A DNA stretch of 64,000 nucleotides from Ruania zhangjianzhongii (GTDB lineage: Bacteria; Actinomycetota; Actinomycetes; Actinomycetales; Beutenbergiaceae), in assembly GCF_008000995.1 (NCBI RefSeq), contig NZ_CP042828.1:2408882-2472881 (forward strand), written 5' to 3'. Positions within the stretch are counted from its first letter, which is position 1, and every line of letters starts with the position of its first letter. Below the pieces are notes generated by a model. The model saw only the letters and a program-made list of their open reading frames with translations, was not told the DNA's origin and made no database searches. A program made the position numbers and the translations under genes. Shown here one piece after another: positions 24,957 through 33,030 of the stretch.

Positions 24957-25886
24957 TCATTGTGGGTGGGTGGAGGGCCGGCCGTAACGCTTCTTCGTGA
25001 ACGCCATCAGCTCGTGCAGGAAGACTTCGGCAGCGGGGGAGAGGCGCCGCGTGCTGGCCTGGTAGGCGGCGATCTTTCGAGACGCGGCCGGGTGGTGCAG
25101 CGGGCGGAAGGTCACAGCGGGCGGGGAGAACATCTGCGCGGGCAGCGCGCCGATCAGGCCGAGTCCGAGTCCGGCTTCGACGAAGGCGTAGACCGTCGTC
25201 GGCTGACTCACCGCGAGGCTGCGCTGCCGGTCCACCTCGATGTCGGCCAGGAACTGCCGGTACTCGGCTCCGATCTTGGCGTCCAGGCCGGGTTCCCCGG
25301 TGGTGATCAGCGGGTATCCGGTGAGCTGCTCCAACGAGATCGCGTCATTCTCGGCGAGCTGGTGCCCGGCGGGGAGTACCACCACGATCGGGTCGTCCAT
25401 CAGCACGTGGTGCTCGGTGGCGCGCTGCGGTCGCACCTGCAGCAGCGGACGCAGCGCGATCTCGATGGTCCGGTGCGCGAGCGCCTCGTCCAGCCAAGAG
25501 TTGGGGCCTTCGTGCACCTCGAACGTCACCCGCGGGTGCTTGCGGCCGAACTGCGCGAGAAACGGGCCGAGGATCTGCGAGCTGACGCTCGGCACACTGC
25601 CGACCGCGACCGTCCCGCTGATGTCTCCCCGTCTGGCCTCGACGGCGGCAACGGCGGCCGACCATTCATCGGCCATCCCGCGGGCATGCGGTAGGAACGC
25701 CTCACCGGCCGGGGTGAGCGTGGCCGGGTGGACGTCCCGGTTGAACAGCACTTCCCCGAGGTGATCCTCCAGGCCGGCGATGTGCGCGCTGATCCTGGAC
25801 TGCGATCGGTGCAAGGCGCGTGCCGCCGCCGAGAACCCACCCAGTTCGTAGACCGCCACGAAGGACCGGCACCAGCTCAGCTCCAT
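24957..25886 (-). CDS. LysR-family transcriptional regulator
   Basis: 309 residues, standard LysR size. Winged HTH at 1-60 (SFVAVYELGGFSAAARALHRSQSRISAHIAGLE), then a substrate-binding-like sensor domain. It lies between the sulfatase and the DUF3604 gene and reads in the same direction as both, which is unusual because LysR genes usually diverge from their target. It may nevertheless control the ABC-sulfatase-PHP set. Effector unknown. Confidence 0.9.
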   Translation of the reverse strand: MELSWCRSFVAVYELGGFSAAARALHRSQSRISAHIAGLEDHLGEVLFNRDVHPATLTPAGEAFLPHARGMADEWSAAVAAVEARRGDISGTVAVGSVPSVSSQILGPFLAQFGRKHPRVTFEVHEGPNSWLDEALAHRTIEIALRPLLQVRPQRATEHHVLMDDPIVVVLPAGHQLAENDAISLEQLTGYPLITTGEPGLDAKIGAEYRQFLADIEVDRQRSLAVSQPTTVYAFVEAGLGLGLIGALPAQMFSPPAVTFRPLHHPAASRKIAAYQASTRRLSPAAEVFLHELMAFTKKRYGRPSTHPQ

Positions 25887-25907
25887 TGCTCTACCTCCGC
25901 GGGCACG

Positions 25908-27215
25908 CTAGCAGGACGCCCGGGAATCTCGGGCCGGGACCGGGGGAGCCGTGATGTCGCCGGCCAGGATCGGGTCCGCCGTGGCGTGCAAGTGGTGGTC
26001 CAACCGGCTGGCAAGCTCAGCGCGAAGCTCCTCAAACGCAGCAGCATCGGCCAGGTTGTGCAGCTCGGCCGGGTCGTCGCGGAGCAGGTAGAGCTCTTCG
26101 GCTGGTTTCGGACCGAGCAGGTGGTCCATCCCGCGGCGGGTGGGGCTCTCTTCCAGGTCGAGGGCCAACGGCACCTGCGGTCCCGGTTTGAAGTTCCGGA
26201 TGTACTTGGCCCGGTCGGTGCGGATCGCCCGGATCGGGTCGTACCGGTCATGGTGAGACTTCTCCAGGAACAGCTCGCGGGTCGGGTTGGCGAGGCTCTC
26301 GTCCTGGAGCGTGCCGAGGAAGCTCTCGCCCGCCAGGTCCTCCGGCGGCTCGCCACCGGCGAGCTCGACGAGGGTCGGTGCGACGTCGAGGTGACTGGTC
26401 AGTGCCGAACGGCGTCCGGGTGCCAGCTGCCAGTTACGGGGCGGCCGCACGATGAAGGAGACCTGCACCCCGGAGTCGTACAGGGTGCTCTTCGCGCGCG
26501 GGAACGCGGCGCCGTGGTCGGTGGTGAAGATGACCATGGTGTTGTCCGCGTGCGTCGAGGCATCGAGTGCACTGAGGATGCGGCCCACCGCCTGGTCGAG
26601 CTGGCGGATCGAGCCGTGGAAGGTGGCGATGTCGCCGCGGGTATCGGCGTTGTCCGGCAGGTAGGCCGGAACGTCGACGGCGTTCGGGTCAGCTGCTGCG
26701 TAGTCTTCTGCGGGCCAGGGGCGGTGCGTTTCCCAGGTGCCGAGGGTGAGGAAGAACGGAGCGGAATCCTCCCGGGGTTGTGCGAGCCACTGTTCGGTCT
26801 GCCGGGCCACCTCCATCGCCCTGGGCAGGAAGCCCAGGCCGTGTACTTCGTCGTAGCCGAGCACCCGCGAGTCGAGGTCTTCGTGCTGCAGCCCGATCAG
26901 CGCGGAGTGGTACCCGTGCGGGCGGAGCAGCTCGGGCAGGGTCTGCACGCCAGGGCGGTAGCGCCAGCCGCTGTGCACGAGTCCCATCAGACCGTTCTGG
27001 TGTGGCTGCAACCCGGTGAACAGAGACGACCGGGCCGGCGTGCAGAGCGGAGCGGTGGCGAAGGCCTGGTCGAAGACGATGCTCTCGTCGGCGAACGTGT
27101 TCAGGTGGGGGCTGGGTACGGAGGGCATGCCGTAGCACGGCAGCCAGGTGCCCAGATCGTGGCAGTGGATCAGCACGATGTTCGGCTGGGCGGGTACAGG
27201 CAGGGGCATTCTCAT
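25908..27215 (-). CDS. Sulfatase, heparan N-sulfatase (SGSH)-like subgroup
   Basis: 435 residues, no signal peptide. Formylglycine motif CTPAR with Cys58; the N-terminal metal strand reads HCHDLGTWLPCYG, where HDLG replaces the commoner DD, as in N-sulfoglucosamine sulfohydrolase-like sulfatases. FTTDHG (about 265-270) supplies the second metal pair. Encoded 80 bp after the sugar-binding protein gene, so it probably desulfates the imported sugar in the cytoplasm. The C-terminus is shorter than in many sulfatases but complete for this subgroup. Substrate assignment is inference. Confidence 0.85.
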   Translation of the reverse strand: MRMPLPVPAQPNIVLIHCHDLGTWLPCYGMPSVPSPHLNTFADESIVFDQAFATAPLCTPARSSLFTGLQPHQNGLMGLVHSGWRYRPGVQTLPELLRPHGYHSALIGLQHEDLDSRVLGYDEVHGLGFLPRAMEVARQTEQWLAQPREDSAPFFLTLGTWETHRPWPAEDYAAADPNAVDVPAYLPDNADTRGDIATFHGSIRQLDQAVGRILSALDASTHADNTMVIFTTDHGAAFPRAKSTLYDSGVQVSFIVRPPRNWQLAPGRRSALTSHLDVAPTLVELAGGEPPEDLAGESFLGTLQDESLANPTRELFLEKSHHDRYDPIRAIRTDRAKYIRNFKPGPQVPLALDLEESPTRRGMDHLLGPKPAEELYLLRDDPAELHNLADAAAFEELRAELASRLDHHLHATADPILAGDITAPPVPARDSRASC

Positions 27216-27250
27216 CCTCGACGGCGGTGGAGTCGTTGGTCAGGGAGGGG

Positions 27251-27286
27251 GCGGTGCGTGGCGGTGTAGCCGCCGCCCCGCACCGC
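27251..27286 (-). other. Intercistronic hairpin between binding-protein and sulfatase genes
   Basis: GCGGTGCG-T-GGCGG (27251-27264) pairs with CCGCC-GCC-CCGCACCGC (27270-27286) around a short loop, with a small bulge. It stands between the ABC substrate-binding gene and the sulfatase, both read leftward. No T-run follows. It could lower transcription of the downstream enzymes relative to the abundant binding protein. Confidence 0.4.
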
Positions 27287-27294
27287 ATGGGGCA

Positions 27295-28620
27295 TCAGCC
27301 CATCGGGTACTCGCCCTCTTCGATCACGGCGGTGAGCTCTTCCTGCATCTGGGCCATGCCGTCCTCCGGGGTGACCTCGCCGGCGGCAATGTTGGCCAGG
27401 ATGGGTTCGGTGACGTTCAGGAAGTCACCGATGAACTCGTACCGCATCGGGCCCTGGGCGGTCTCAGCGGACTGCTCCACGGCGTCCAGGTAGGCACTGT
27501 CCTGCTCGCTCAGACCCTCGGCGTCGAACGCGTCCGAGCGCACCGGGATGCCGCCGTTCTCGGCGAACACCTCCATGCCGGCCTCGGAGGTGGCCCAGGT
27601 GATGAAGTCCAGGGCGGGGCCCTGACGGTCCTCGGGTAGGTCGGCCGGGATGCCGAGGTTCCAAGTGCCGGTCGGTGAGGCGGAGCCCGGCAGCGGAGCG
27701 AAGCCGACGTTACCGACCACGTTGGAGCTGGACTCGTCGTTCATCGCGCTGGCACCGGCGGCCACAGTGTCCAGCTGTGCGGCGTCGCCGGCGAGCATCG
27801 TCGCGATCGCTTCCGCCTGGCCGACGGTCTGCGACTCCTCCGGGCCGGTCGCGGCAAGGTCGCGCAGCATGGTCGCGGCCTCGATCGCCTCCGGGGAATC
27901 GACCGATGGGGTCCAGTCGGTGCCGGGTTCGGTGAAGAAGCTCCCGCCGAGGCCGTAGAGGATTCCGGAGAAGTCGTAGGTGACCTGCGGCGAACCGGCC
28001 ACACCCTGGGTGCGCATCACGAAGCCGTACCGGGCGGCGTCACTGTCCACGACCGCCTCGGCATTCTCGAGCACGCCGTCCCAGGTGGTCGGCACTTCAA
28101 GGCCGAGGTCTTCGTAGATGTCGGTGCGGTAGATGAAGATCTGCAGGTTGCCCATCAGCGGGATGCTCGTCAAGGCACCGTCCTCGCTGAACGCGCCGGT
28201 CTCGGTGTTCCAGTAGGGGAGGTTGTCGTAGGTGAACACCTCGGGGTCGAGGGTGAACTCTGAATCGACGTCCGTCAGGGGCAGGAGCAGACCGTTGTCG
28301 TTGAACTGCGCCATGTCCACTTCGTTCACCTGGTAGACGTCGAACGCGTGGTTGCCGCTCTGGGCGTCGTTCAGCATCTGCGTCTTGACTTCGTCGTTCG
28401 GGAACGCGCGCACGTCGACGCTGACGCCGGTCTCTTCCTCGTAGGCGGCGATCACCGCGTCGTAGGCGGGGTTCCACGGCGCCTGGCTGGTGATGATGGT
28501 GACGGCGTCTCCGGATCCCAGCGCACCGCCGTCGGCTCCTCCGTCACTACAGGCGGCCAGCGAGGTGGCTACTGCGGCGACGGTGGCCAACGCGGCCAGT
28601 CGGGTCTTGGGTCGGGACAT
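27295..28620 (-). CDS. Sugar ABC transporter substrate-binding lipoprotein
   Basis: 441 residues. Signal with lipobox LAAC (Cys about 24), then a family-1 sugar-binding protein: GDAVTIITSQAPWNPAYDAVIAAYEEETG, FPNDEVKTQMLNDAQSG and WDGVLENAEAVV. It delivers an oligosaccharide or sugar to the two permeases encoded upstream. Gene order is permease-permease-binding protein, not the usual binding-protein-first. The ATPase is not in the operon, so a shared MsiK-type ATPase is likely, as is common in actinobacteria. Confidence 0.9.
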   Translation of the reverse strand: MSRPKTRLAALATVAAVATSLAACSDGGADGGALGSGDAVTIITSQAPWNPAYDAVIAAYEEETGVSVDVRAFPNDEVKTQMLNDAQSGNHAFDVYQVNEVDMAQFNDNGLLLPLTDVDSEFTLDPEVFTYDNLPYWNTETGAFSEDGALTSIPLMGNLQIFIYRTDIYEDLGLEVPTTWDGVLENAEAVVDSDAARYGFVMRTQGVAGSPQVTYDFSGILYGLGGSFFTEPGTDWTPSVDSPEAIEAATMLRDLAATGPEESQTVGQAEAIATMLAGDAAQLDTVAAGASAMNDESSSNVVGNVGFAPLPGSASPTGTWNLGIPADLPEDRQGPALDFITWATSEAGMEVFAENGGIPVRSDAFDAEGLSEQDSAYLDAVEQSAETAQGPMRYEFIGDFLNVTEPILANIAAGEVTPEDGMAQMQEELTAVIEEGEYPMG

Positions 28621-28646
28621 GATGTGCTCCTTTGCTCAGGTTCTGA

Positions 28647-29483
28647 TCAGCCTTTGACTGCGCCGGAGGTGAGGCCGGCGACGATGTGACGGTTGGCGAC
28701 GATGGCCATCGCGATGATCGGGATGGCCGCGACGGTGCCGGCGGCGGCGAGCTCACCCCAGGTGATGGCGTACGGCTGCAGCAGGCCGGCGATCCCGACG
28801 GTGACCGGTGCCGTGTTGCCGCCGGTGGTCAGCGTCAGGCCCATCAGGAACTCGTTCCAGGCCATGATCCCGGTGAAGATTCCGGTGGCCGCCAAGCCGG
28901 GCTTGACGATCGGGAGCATCACGGAGAGGAACGTACGAGACTCCGATGCGCCGTCGACCAGGGCAGCCTCTCGAAGCTCGTTCGGCACGGTGGAGAAGTA
29001 GGAGGACATCAGCAGGGCAGCGAACGGGAGGTTGATGAAGGCGTTCACCAGCACCAGTCCGGTGAGGGTGCCGAGCAGGCTCAGCTGGCCGAGGAGGATG
29101 TAGAGCCCGGGCACCAGCGTCATCGGTGGGATCAGCGGGATGAAGCCGGTGATGATCAGTGCGGGGAGGGTCAGCCAGCGGGGCGGGTTGAGCCGGCTGA
29201 GCGCGTACCCGGTCATCGATCCGATGGCGAGGCAGATCGCCACGGCACCGATCACGATGACCACGCTGTTCCGGATCTGAGCGAGGAACGCGCCGCCGTC
29301 GAAGAGGGTGGCGAAGTTGCCGAGCCAGAACGTGAACTGCCACCCGGAGTCGACGATCGCGCGGTTCGGCAGGAACGCCAGCACCAGGGTCCAGATGATC
29401 GGAATCACGGCTACCAGCAGCACGAGACCGAGGGTGATCTCGACCCAGAGGCGGCGTCGTGGGGTCTCAGTCAAAGAACTCAT
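28647..29483 (-). CDS. Carbohydrate ABC transporter permease (MalG-type)
   Basis: 278 residues from ATG 29481-29483, whose start overlaps the stop of the preceding permease gene (TGATG). About six helices and the EAA loop LREAALVDGASESRTFLSVMLPIVKPG typical of MalG/CUT1 permeases. It pairs with the product of 29483-30415. Longer leftward-reading frames upstream of 29483 are not part of it. Confidence 0.9.
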   Translation of the reverse strand: MSSLTETPRRRLWVEITLGLVLLVAVIPIIWTLVLAFLPNRAIVDSGWQFTFWLGNFATLFDGGAFLAQIRNSVVIVIGAVAICLAIGSMTGYALSRLNPPRWLTLPALIITGFIPLIPPMTLVPGLYILLGQLSLLGTLTGLVLVNAFINLPFAALLMSSYFSTVPNELREAALVDGASESRTFLSVMLPIVKPGLAATGIFTGIMAWNEFLMGLTLTTGGNTAPVTVGIAGLLQPYAITWGELAAAGTVAAIPIIAMAIVANRHIVAGLTSGAVKG

Positions 29484-30415
29484 CACCGCTCCACTCGTGA
29501 TCGGACGAACAGCACGACCCCGAGCACGATCGCCGTCGCGAAGACGACCACGAGGCTGTAGGACGCCGCTTCGCCGAGCCGCAGACTGTCGAAGAACAGG
29601 CTCTTGATGTGTTGGGAGACCAGCGTGGTGGCGCCGTCTGGACCGCCCTGGGTGAGCAGGTACATCTCGTCGAAGACCTTGACGCCCATGATCGTGCGCA
29701 CCAGGGCCACCGCCATGATGGTCGGGCGCAGCGCCGGCAGGACGATGTAGCGCACGATCTCCCGCTCGTTGGCACCATCGACGCGGGCTGCCTCGAGCGT
29801 GCTGGCGTCGATCGCCTTGAGCGCGGTGTAGAAGAAGAGGAAGACCACCGGGGTCCAGTGCCAGACATCCACCACGACGACGGCGGCCATCGCAGTACCG
29901 CTGTCGCCGAGCCAGCCTTGCTCGGGCAGGGAGAGCGTCCGGAACAGCTTGTTCAGGCCGCCGGCGGTCGGGCTGAGGATGAGCAACCACATCAGGCTGA
30001 CGACCACCGGCGCGATCACGGCCGGCCAGATGAGGACGTTGCGGGCGAGGGGGAGAAGAGTGACGGCCCGGTCTACCAGCAGGGCGAGCGCCAGGCCGAG
30101 CACGATCGAGACGAGCACGGAGGCGACCACGAACACCACGGTGTTGCCGATGACCTCCCAGGAGACGCCGGAGCCGAGGACCTTGGTCAGGTTGTCGGCG
30201 CCGGTGAAGGTCCACTCGAACTGCCCGCTGCGAATCTGGACGTCGGAGAGGGCCATCCGCACGACCTGGCTCATCGGGTAGACCGCGAACACGAGCCCGA
30301 ACAGGAGGAACGGCAGGACGGCGAGCAGCGTGAACGGCGTGGCCTTGCGCGCTCTGCGCTTCTGCGGTGGCGCAGCGCTGGCGCGCAACGCTTCTTGGGG
30401 TGGTACCGAAGTCAC
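29483..30415 (-). CDS. Carbohydrate ABC transporter permease (MalF-type)
   Basis: 310 residues from GTG 30413-30415; a TTG six bases upstream is possible, but AGCGAGG lies at better distance from the GTG. Six helices after a basic N-terminus (PPQKRRARKATPFTLLAV) and EAA loop LEAARVDGANEREIVRYIVLPALRP. First gene of the leftward importer, under a region with two inverted repeats (30457-30518). Confidence 0.9.
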   Translation of the reverse strand: MTSVPPQEALRASAAPPQKRRARKATPFTLLAVLPFLLFGLVFAVYPMSQVVRMALSDVQIRSGQFEWTFTGADNLTKVLGSGVSWEVIGNTVVFVVASVLVSIVLGLALALLVDRAVTLLPLARNVLIWPAVIAPVVVSLMWLLILSPTAGGLNKLFRTLSLPEQGWLGDSGTAMAAVVVVDVWHWTPVVFLFFYTALKAIDASTLEAARVDGANEREIVRYIVLPALRPTIMAVALVRTIMGVKVFDEMYLLTQGGPDGATTLVSQHIKSLFFDSLRLGEAASYSLVVVFATAIVLGVVLFVRSRVER

Positions 30416-30456
30416 GTCCAACCTCGCTGTCCGGGCTAGTGGTTGAACGGCACACT

Positions 30457-30518
30457 ATGGACGCGTTCGTCCATCCGTCAAATGCGTACGGCGGAATGTG
30501 AATATCCGTCGTACGGAT
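30457..30518. promoter_or_regulatory. Two inverted repeats in front of the sugar ABC operon
   Basis: ATGGACGCGTTCGTCCAT (30457-30474; 7-bp arms) and ATCCGTCGTACGGAT (30504-30518; 6-bp arms, 3-base centre) stand 42 and 89 bp upstream of the permease start. They look like operators, perhaps for two different proteins as the half-sites differ (ATGGACG and ATCCGT). The regulator is unknown; the LysR gene in the row or the GntR(FCD) gene at 30879 are candidates. Confidence 0.45.
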
Positions 30519-30683
30519 GGCGGGTGGCGCCTCGGTCGTGAGAGCAACGGCCGCTGGACCGGGTGAGCACACCACCGGGGATGGAGCGCGGCGGAGAGGT
30601 GCTCCACCACCCGGTAGGTAGCGATACGTAGAGCGGCGGAATACACGTCGTTCGTGGACTGGCGGCAGTTCACGTGCAGCAGA

Positions 30684-30820
30684 CGCGGTCTCGCCCGAGG
30701 GCGCCGGAGTGACGTTCAGATAGCGCAGCACGATGCTCCGGTTGCGTTTCGATGTGTAGGAGCCCGCCGAGGATGCTGGCACAAGTAAAGCCTGTGAGCC
30801 GTAGTATGCATACACTCCGG
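30684..30820 (-). pseudogene. Broken fragment of a helveticin-like gene (third copy)
   Basis: Read leftward in one frame the stretch encodes YTSKRNRSIVLRYLNVTPAP and SGET, which matches the LTK-x-NRSIVL-x-Y-x-N(I/V)T block of the two intact 315-residue paralogues at 17145 and 52053. No start, signal or remaining domain is present. It lies within the 463-bp gap between the ABC operon and the GntR(FCD) gene. It looks like debris of a deleted family member. Confidence 0.6.
30804..30813. promoter_or_regulatory. GntR(FCD) operator candidate
   Basis: GTATGCATAC is a perfect 10-bp palindrome (30804-30813) inside AGTATGCATACACT, 65 bp upstream of the GntR start. FCD-subfamily regulators typically bind such short GTA-N4-TAC palindromes, so autoregulation is likely. 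It overlaps the end of the helveticin-like gene remnant. Confidence 0.5.
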
Positions 30821-30878
30821 AATTTTGTTTCGGCGCCTGCTGCTGGACGCCTGTCTGTACGCTACGCGGAAGGAGCTC

Positions 30879-31553
30879 GTGTTGACTGACAACGCTGCGG
30901 CCCCGGTTGCCCACCGGCGCACGATGGTCGGCGATGAGGTCTACGAGCGCACGAAAGCGTTGCTCATGAATCACGCGATCGAGCCTGGCGATCGGATCTC
31001 GATCGACGGTCTGGCCCGAGATTTCAACGTGTCTCAGACCCCAGTGCGCGAGTCGTTAGCGCGTCTGGAGTCTGAAGGGTTAGCCGCAAAGACTCCGCTG
31101 CGTGGGTACAGGGCGGCACCGCTGCTCGATGAGGCGCAATTGGATGAATTATTCCAGTTCCGGCTGTTGATCGAACCGTGGGCAGCTGGACAGGCTGCGG
31201 CGCGGATTGATGATGCTGGGCGCGAACTTCTTGAGGCAGAGTTCGCATCGATTGAGGCTCCGCACGAGTCCAACTACGAGGCGTATCGTCCGCTCGCGGC
31301 GCATGATCTGCGGCTGCACCGGCTGATCGCCGAACTCTCCGGTAACGCTCAGGTACGAGCGGCGCTAGAACGCACCAACTTTCACCTGCACATCTATCGT
31401 CTCCGGTGGAACTACACATTCGGTCCAGGAACACTGGCCGAGCACCGTCGAATCGCTGACCTGATCATGGTGGGTGACGTCCAAGGCGCAGAGAAGGCAA
31501 TGATCACCCACCTTGAATCCGGGATGCACGGCCGTCTTGGCGGAACGTTCTAG
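30879..31553 (+). CDS. GntR-family regulator, FCD subfamily
   Basis: 224 residues from GTG 30879 (or TTG 30882); an AAGGAG box lies just upstream. The winged helix (VYERTKALLMNHAIEPGDRI, FNVSQTPVRESLARLESEGL) is followed by an all-alpha FCD domain whose metal ligands are visible: D-x3-H in LAAHDLRLHRL and a late H in MITHLESG. FCD regulators usually sense carboxylic or sugar acids. The gene precedes an MFS permease and faces the sugar-acid TRAP operon, so a sugar acid is the likely effector. Confidence 0.88.
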   Translation: MLTDNAAAPVAHRRTMVGDEVYERTKALLMNHAIEPGDRISIDGLARDFNVSQTPVRESLARLESEGLAAKTPLRGYRAAPLLDEAQLDELFQFRLLIEPWAAGQAAARIDDAGRELLEAEFASIEAPHESNYEAYRPLAAHDLRLHRLIAELSGNAQVRAALERTNFHLHIYRLRWNYTFGPGTLAEHRRIADLIMVGDVQGAEKAMITHLESGMHGRLGGTF

Positions 31554-31670
31554 TGGGCCGCGTTCGTGGACCATCTTGCAGGTTGACGTACCCGGCTCGC
31601 ACGGTCCGCTGCGTAGCCACCCGGGGGGCAACAGCATCCTGGCGCCGGAGGAACTCACGGGAGGTCATCG

Positions 31671-32966
31671 ATCACACCCGAATCTGAGGCGCAAGCTCCT
31701 GCCCCGCCACGGCTCGCGTATCTCGTCTGGGGAACTGGCGTCGCGGCTTACATCGTCGCCGTCGCGGGTCGTACTTCGCTCGGAGTAGCAGGCCTGCAAG
31801 CTGTCGACCGGTTCGCGATCGGCGCCTCCGCGCTGGCGCTATTCTCCGTTGTTCAGCTCGCCGTCTATGCTGCCGCGCAGGTCCCGATGGGAATGCTGCT
31901 CGATCGGTGGGGCGCCAAACGACTCATCATCGGCGGCACGATCGTGATGGCTGCCGGTCAGCTAGTACTGGGCGTCGTGGATACTCTGCCTCCCACCTTC
32001 ATTGCGCGGGCGTTTATCGGATTGGGAGACGCCGCTGTACTGGTCTCCTTGCTACGTCTGATTCCGCTGTGGTTTCGGCCCAGAGTCGTACCGGTCATTA
32101 CCCAGATGACCGGTATTCTGGGCCAGTTGGGGCAAATCGTCTCGGCTGTGCCGTTCCTGGCTGTTCTGCTCTCTTTTGGGTGGACGGCCGCATTCGGTTC
32201 ACTGGCCATGGTCGGTCTACTTATTGCTCTGGTAGCTGCATTGACAGTGCGTGATCGGCCACCGGCGCGACCTGAAGGTGACGATTCGAACTCCGGCCAA
32301 GGGTCAGCCAGTCCCAGCTTGGCCGCTCCTGAATCGGCCCCCGGCGGATTGCGGTCGGTACTGACAACCCCGGGTGTGTGGCTGGGGTTCTTCACTCATT
32401 TCGTGACGTTGTTCCCTTCGAACACCTTCCTGTTCCTCTGGGGCGTGCCCTTCCTGACGGCTGGGCAAGGCGTCAGCCCAGCGAGGGCGAGTGCGGTGCT
32501 CACGATCGGCACCGTTGCCGGCATCATTGCTGGGCCGGTGATGGGTGAATTGACCGCGCGCTTCCCCGAGCGGCGCTCCTGGCTGGTCCTGGGAACTGTC
32601 GCGGCGTCAACGGTGATATGGGGGGCTGTGCTCATTCCCTCGACACCCCGACCTTTCTGGTTGCTCGCACTTCTCGGGGTGGTGGTGACTATCGGGGTAG
32701 TGGCCTGCACGATCGGCTTCGACTATGCGCGCACTTTCATCCCGGGCCCCCAGTTGGGTACAGCGATCGGAGTAGTGAACGTGGGCGGCTACTTCGCTTC
32801 GCTCGTGAGCATTCTCATCGTGGGAGTGGTGCTCGATGCTGTCCGTCCGTCCGGTGAGTATGTCCTCGGCGACTTCCGTCTCGCGTTCGCTGCCCTGACG
32901 CCGCTGCTACTGATAGGGATGACTGGGTTGCTCCTTGCCCGGCGCGCATCTCGGGCACGTGAGTAG
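31671..32966 (+). CDS. MFS transporter with no normal start codon (apparent ATC start)
   Basis: About 431 residues if read from ATC 31671. The frame is open from 31617 and clearly coding from about 31671: LAYLVWGTGVAAYIVAVAGR is the first helix and VVQLAVYAAAQVPMGMLLDRWGAKRLIIGG the second with the MFS loop motif. The first ATG is 31887, in the second helix, and no in-frame GTG or TTG exists before it. A strong GGGAGG lies 6 bases upstream of ATC. So the start is either a rare ATC or the ATG has mutated. Family: MFS (about 12 helices), substrate probably a small organic acid or sugar acid. Follows the GntR gene by about 117 bp. Confidence 0.75.
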   Translation: MTPESEAQAPAPPRLAYLVWGTGVAAYIVAVAGRTSLGVAGLQAVDRFAIGASALALFSVVQLAVYAAAQVPMGMLLDRWGAKRLIIGGTIVMAAGQLVLGVVDTLPPTFIARAFIGLGDAAVLVSLLRLIPLWFRPRVVPVITQMTGILGQLGQIVSAVPFLAVLLSFGWTAAFGSLAMVGLLIALVAALTVRDRPPARPEGDDSNSGQGSASPSLAAPESAPGGLRSVLTTPGVWLGFFTHFVTLFPSNTFLFLWGVPFLTAGQGVSPARASAVLTIGTVAGIIAGPVMGELTARFPERRSWLVLGTVAASTVIWGAVLIPSTPRPFWLLALLGVVVTIGVVACTIGFDYARTFIPGPQLGTAIGVVNVGGYFASLVSILIVGVVLDAVRPSGEYVLGDFRLAFAALTPLLLIGMTGLLLARRASRARE

Positions 32967-33030
32967 CTGCGGGTCCGCCTGCTCTGCTCTGTGCCCGCAC
33001 CAAATCTCGCTTCGGACCGCGATCGGCGGT

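Noticed and set aside
29484-30974. Leftward frame that would extend the MalG-type permease by 490 residues
   Set aside because: The permease starts at 29483 with an overlap to the upstream permease gene; the extension is out-of-frame antisense or shadow sequence except for the small helveticin-like gene remnant near 30.7 kb.
31671-31887. Starting the MFS gene at ATG 31887
   Set aside because: This would remove the first helix and most of the second, both clearly encoded upstream in the same frame.
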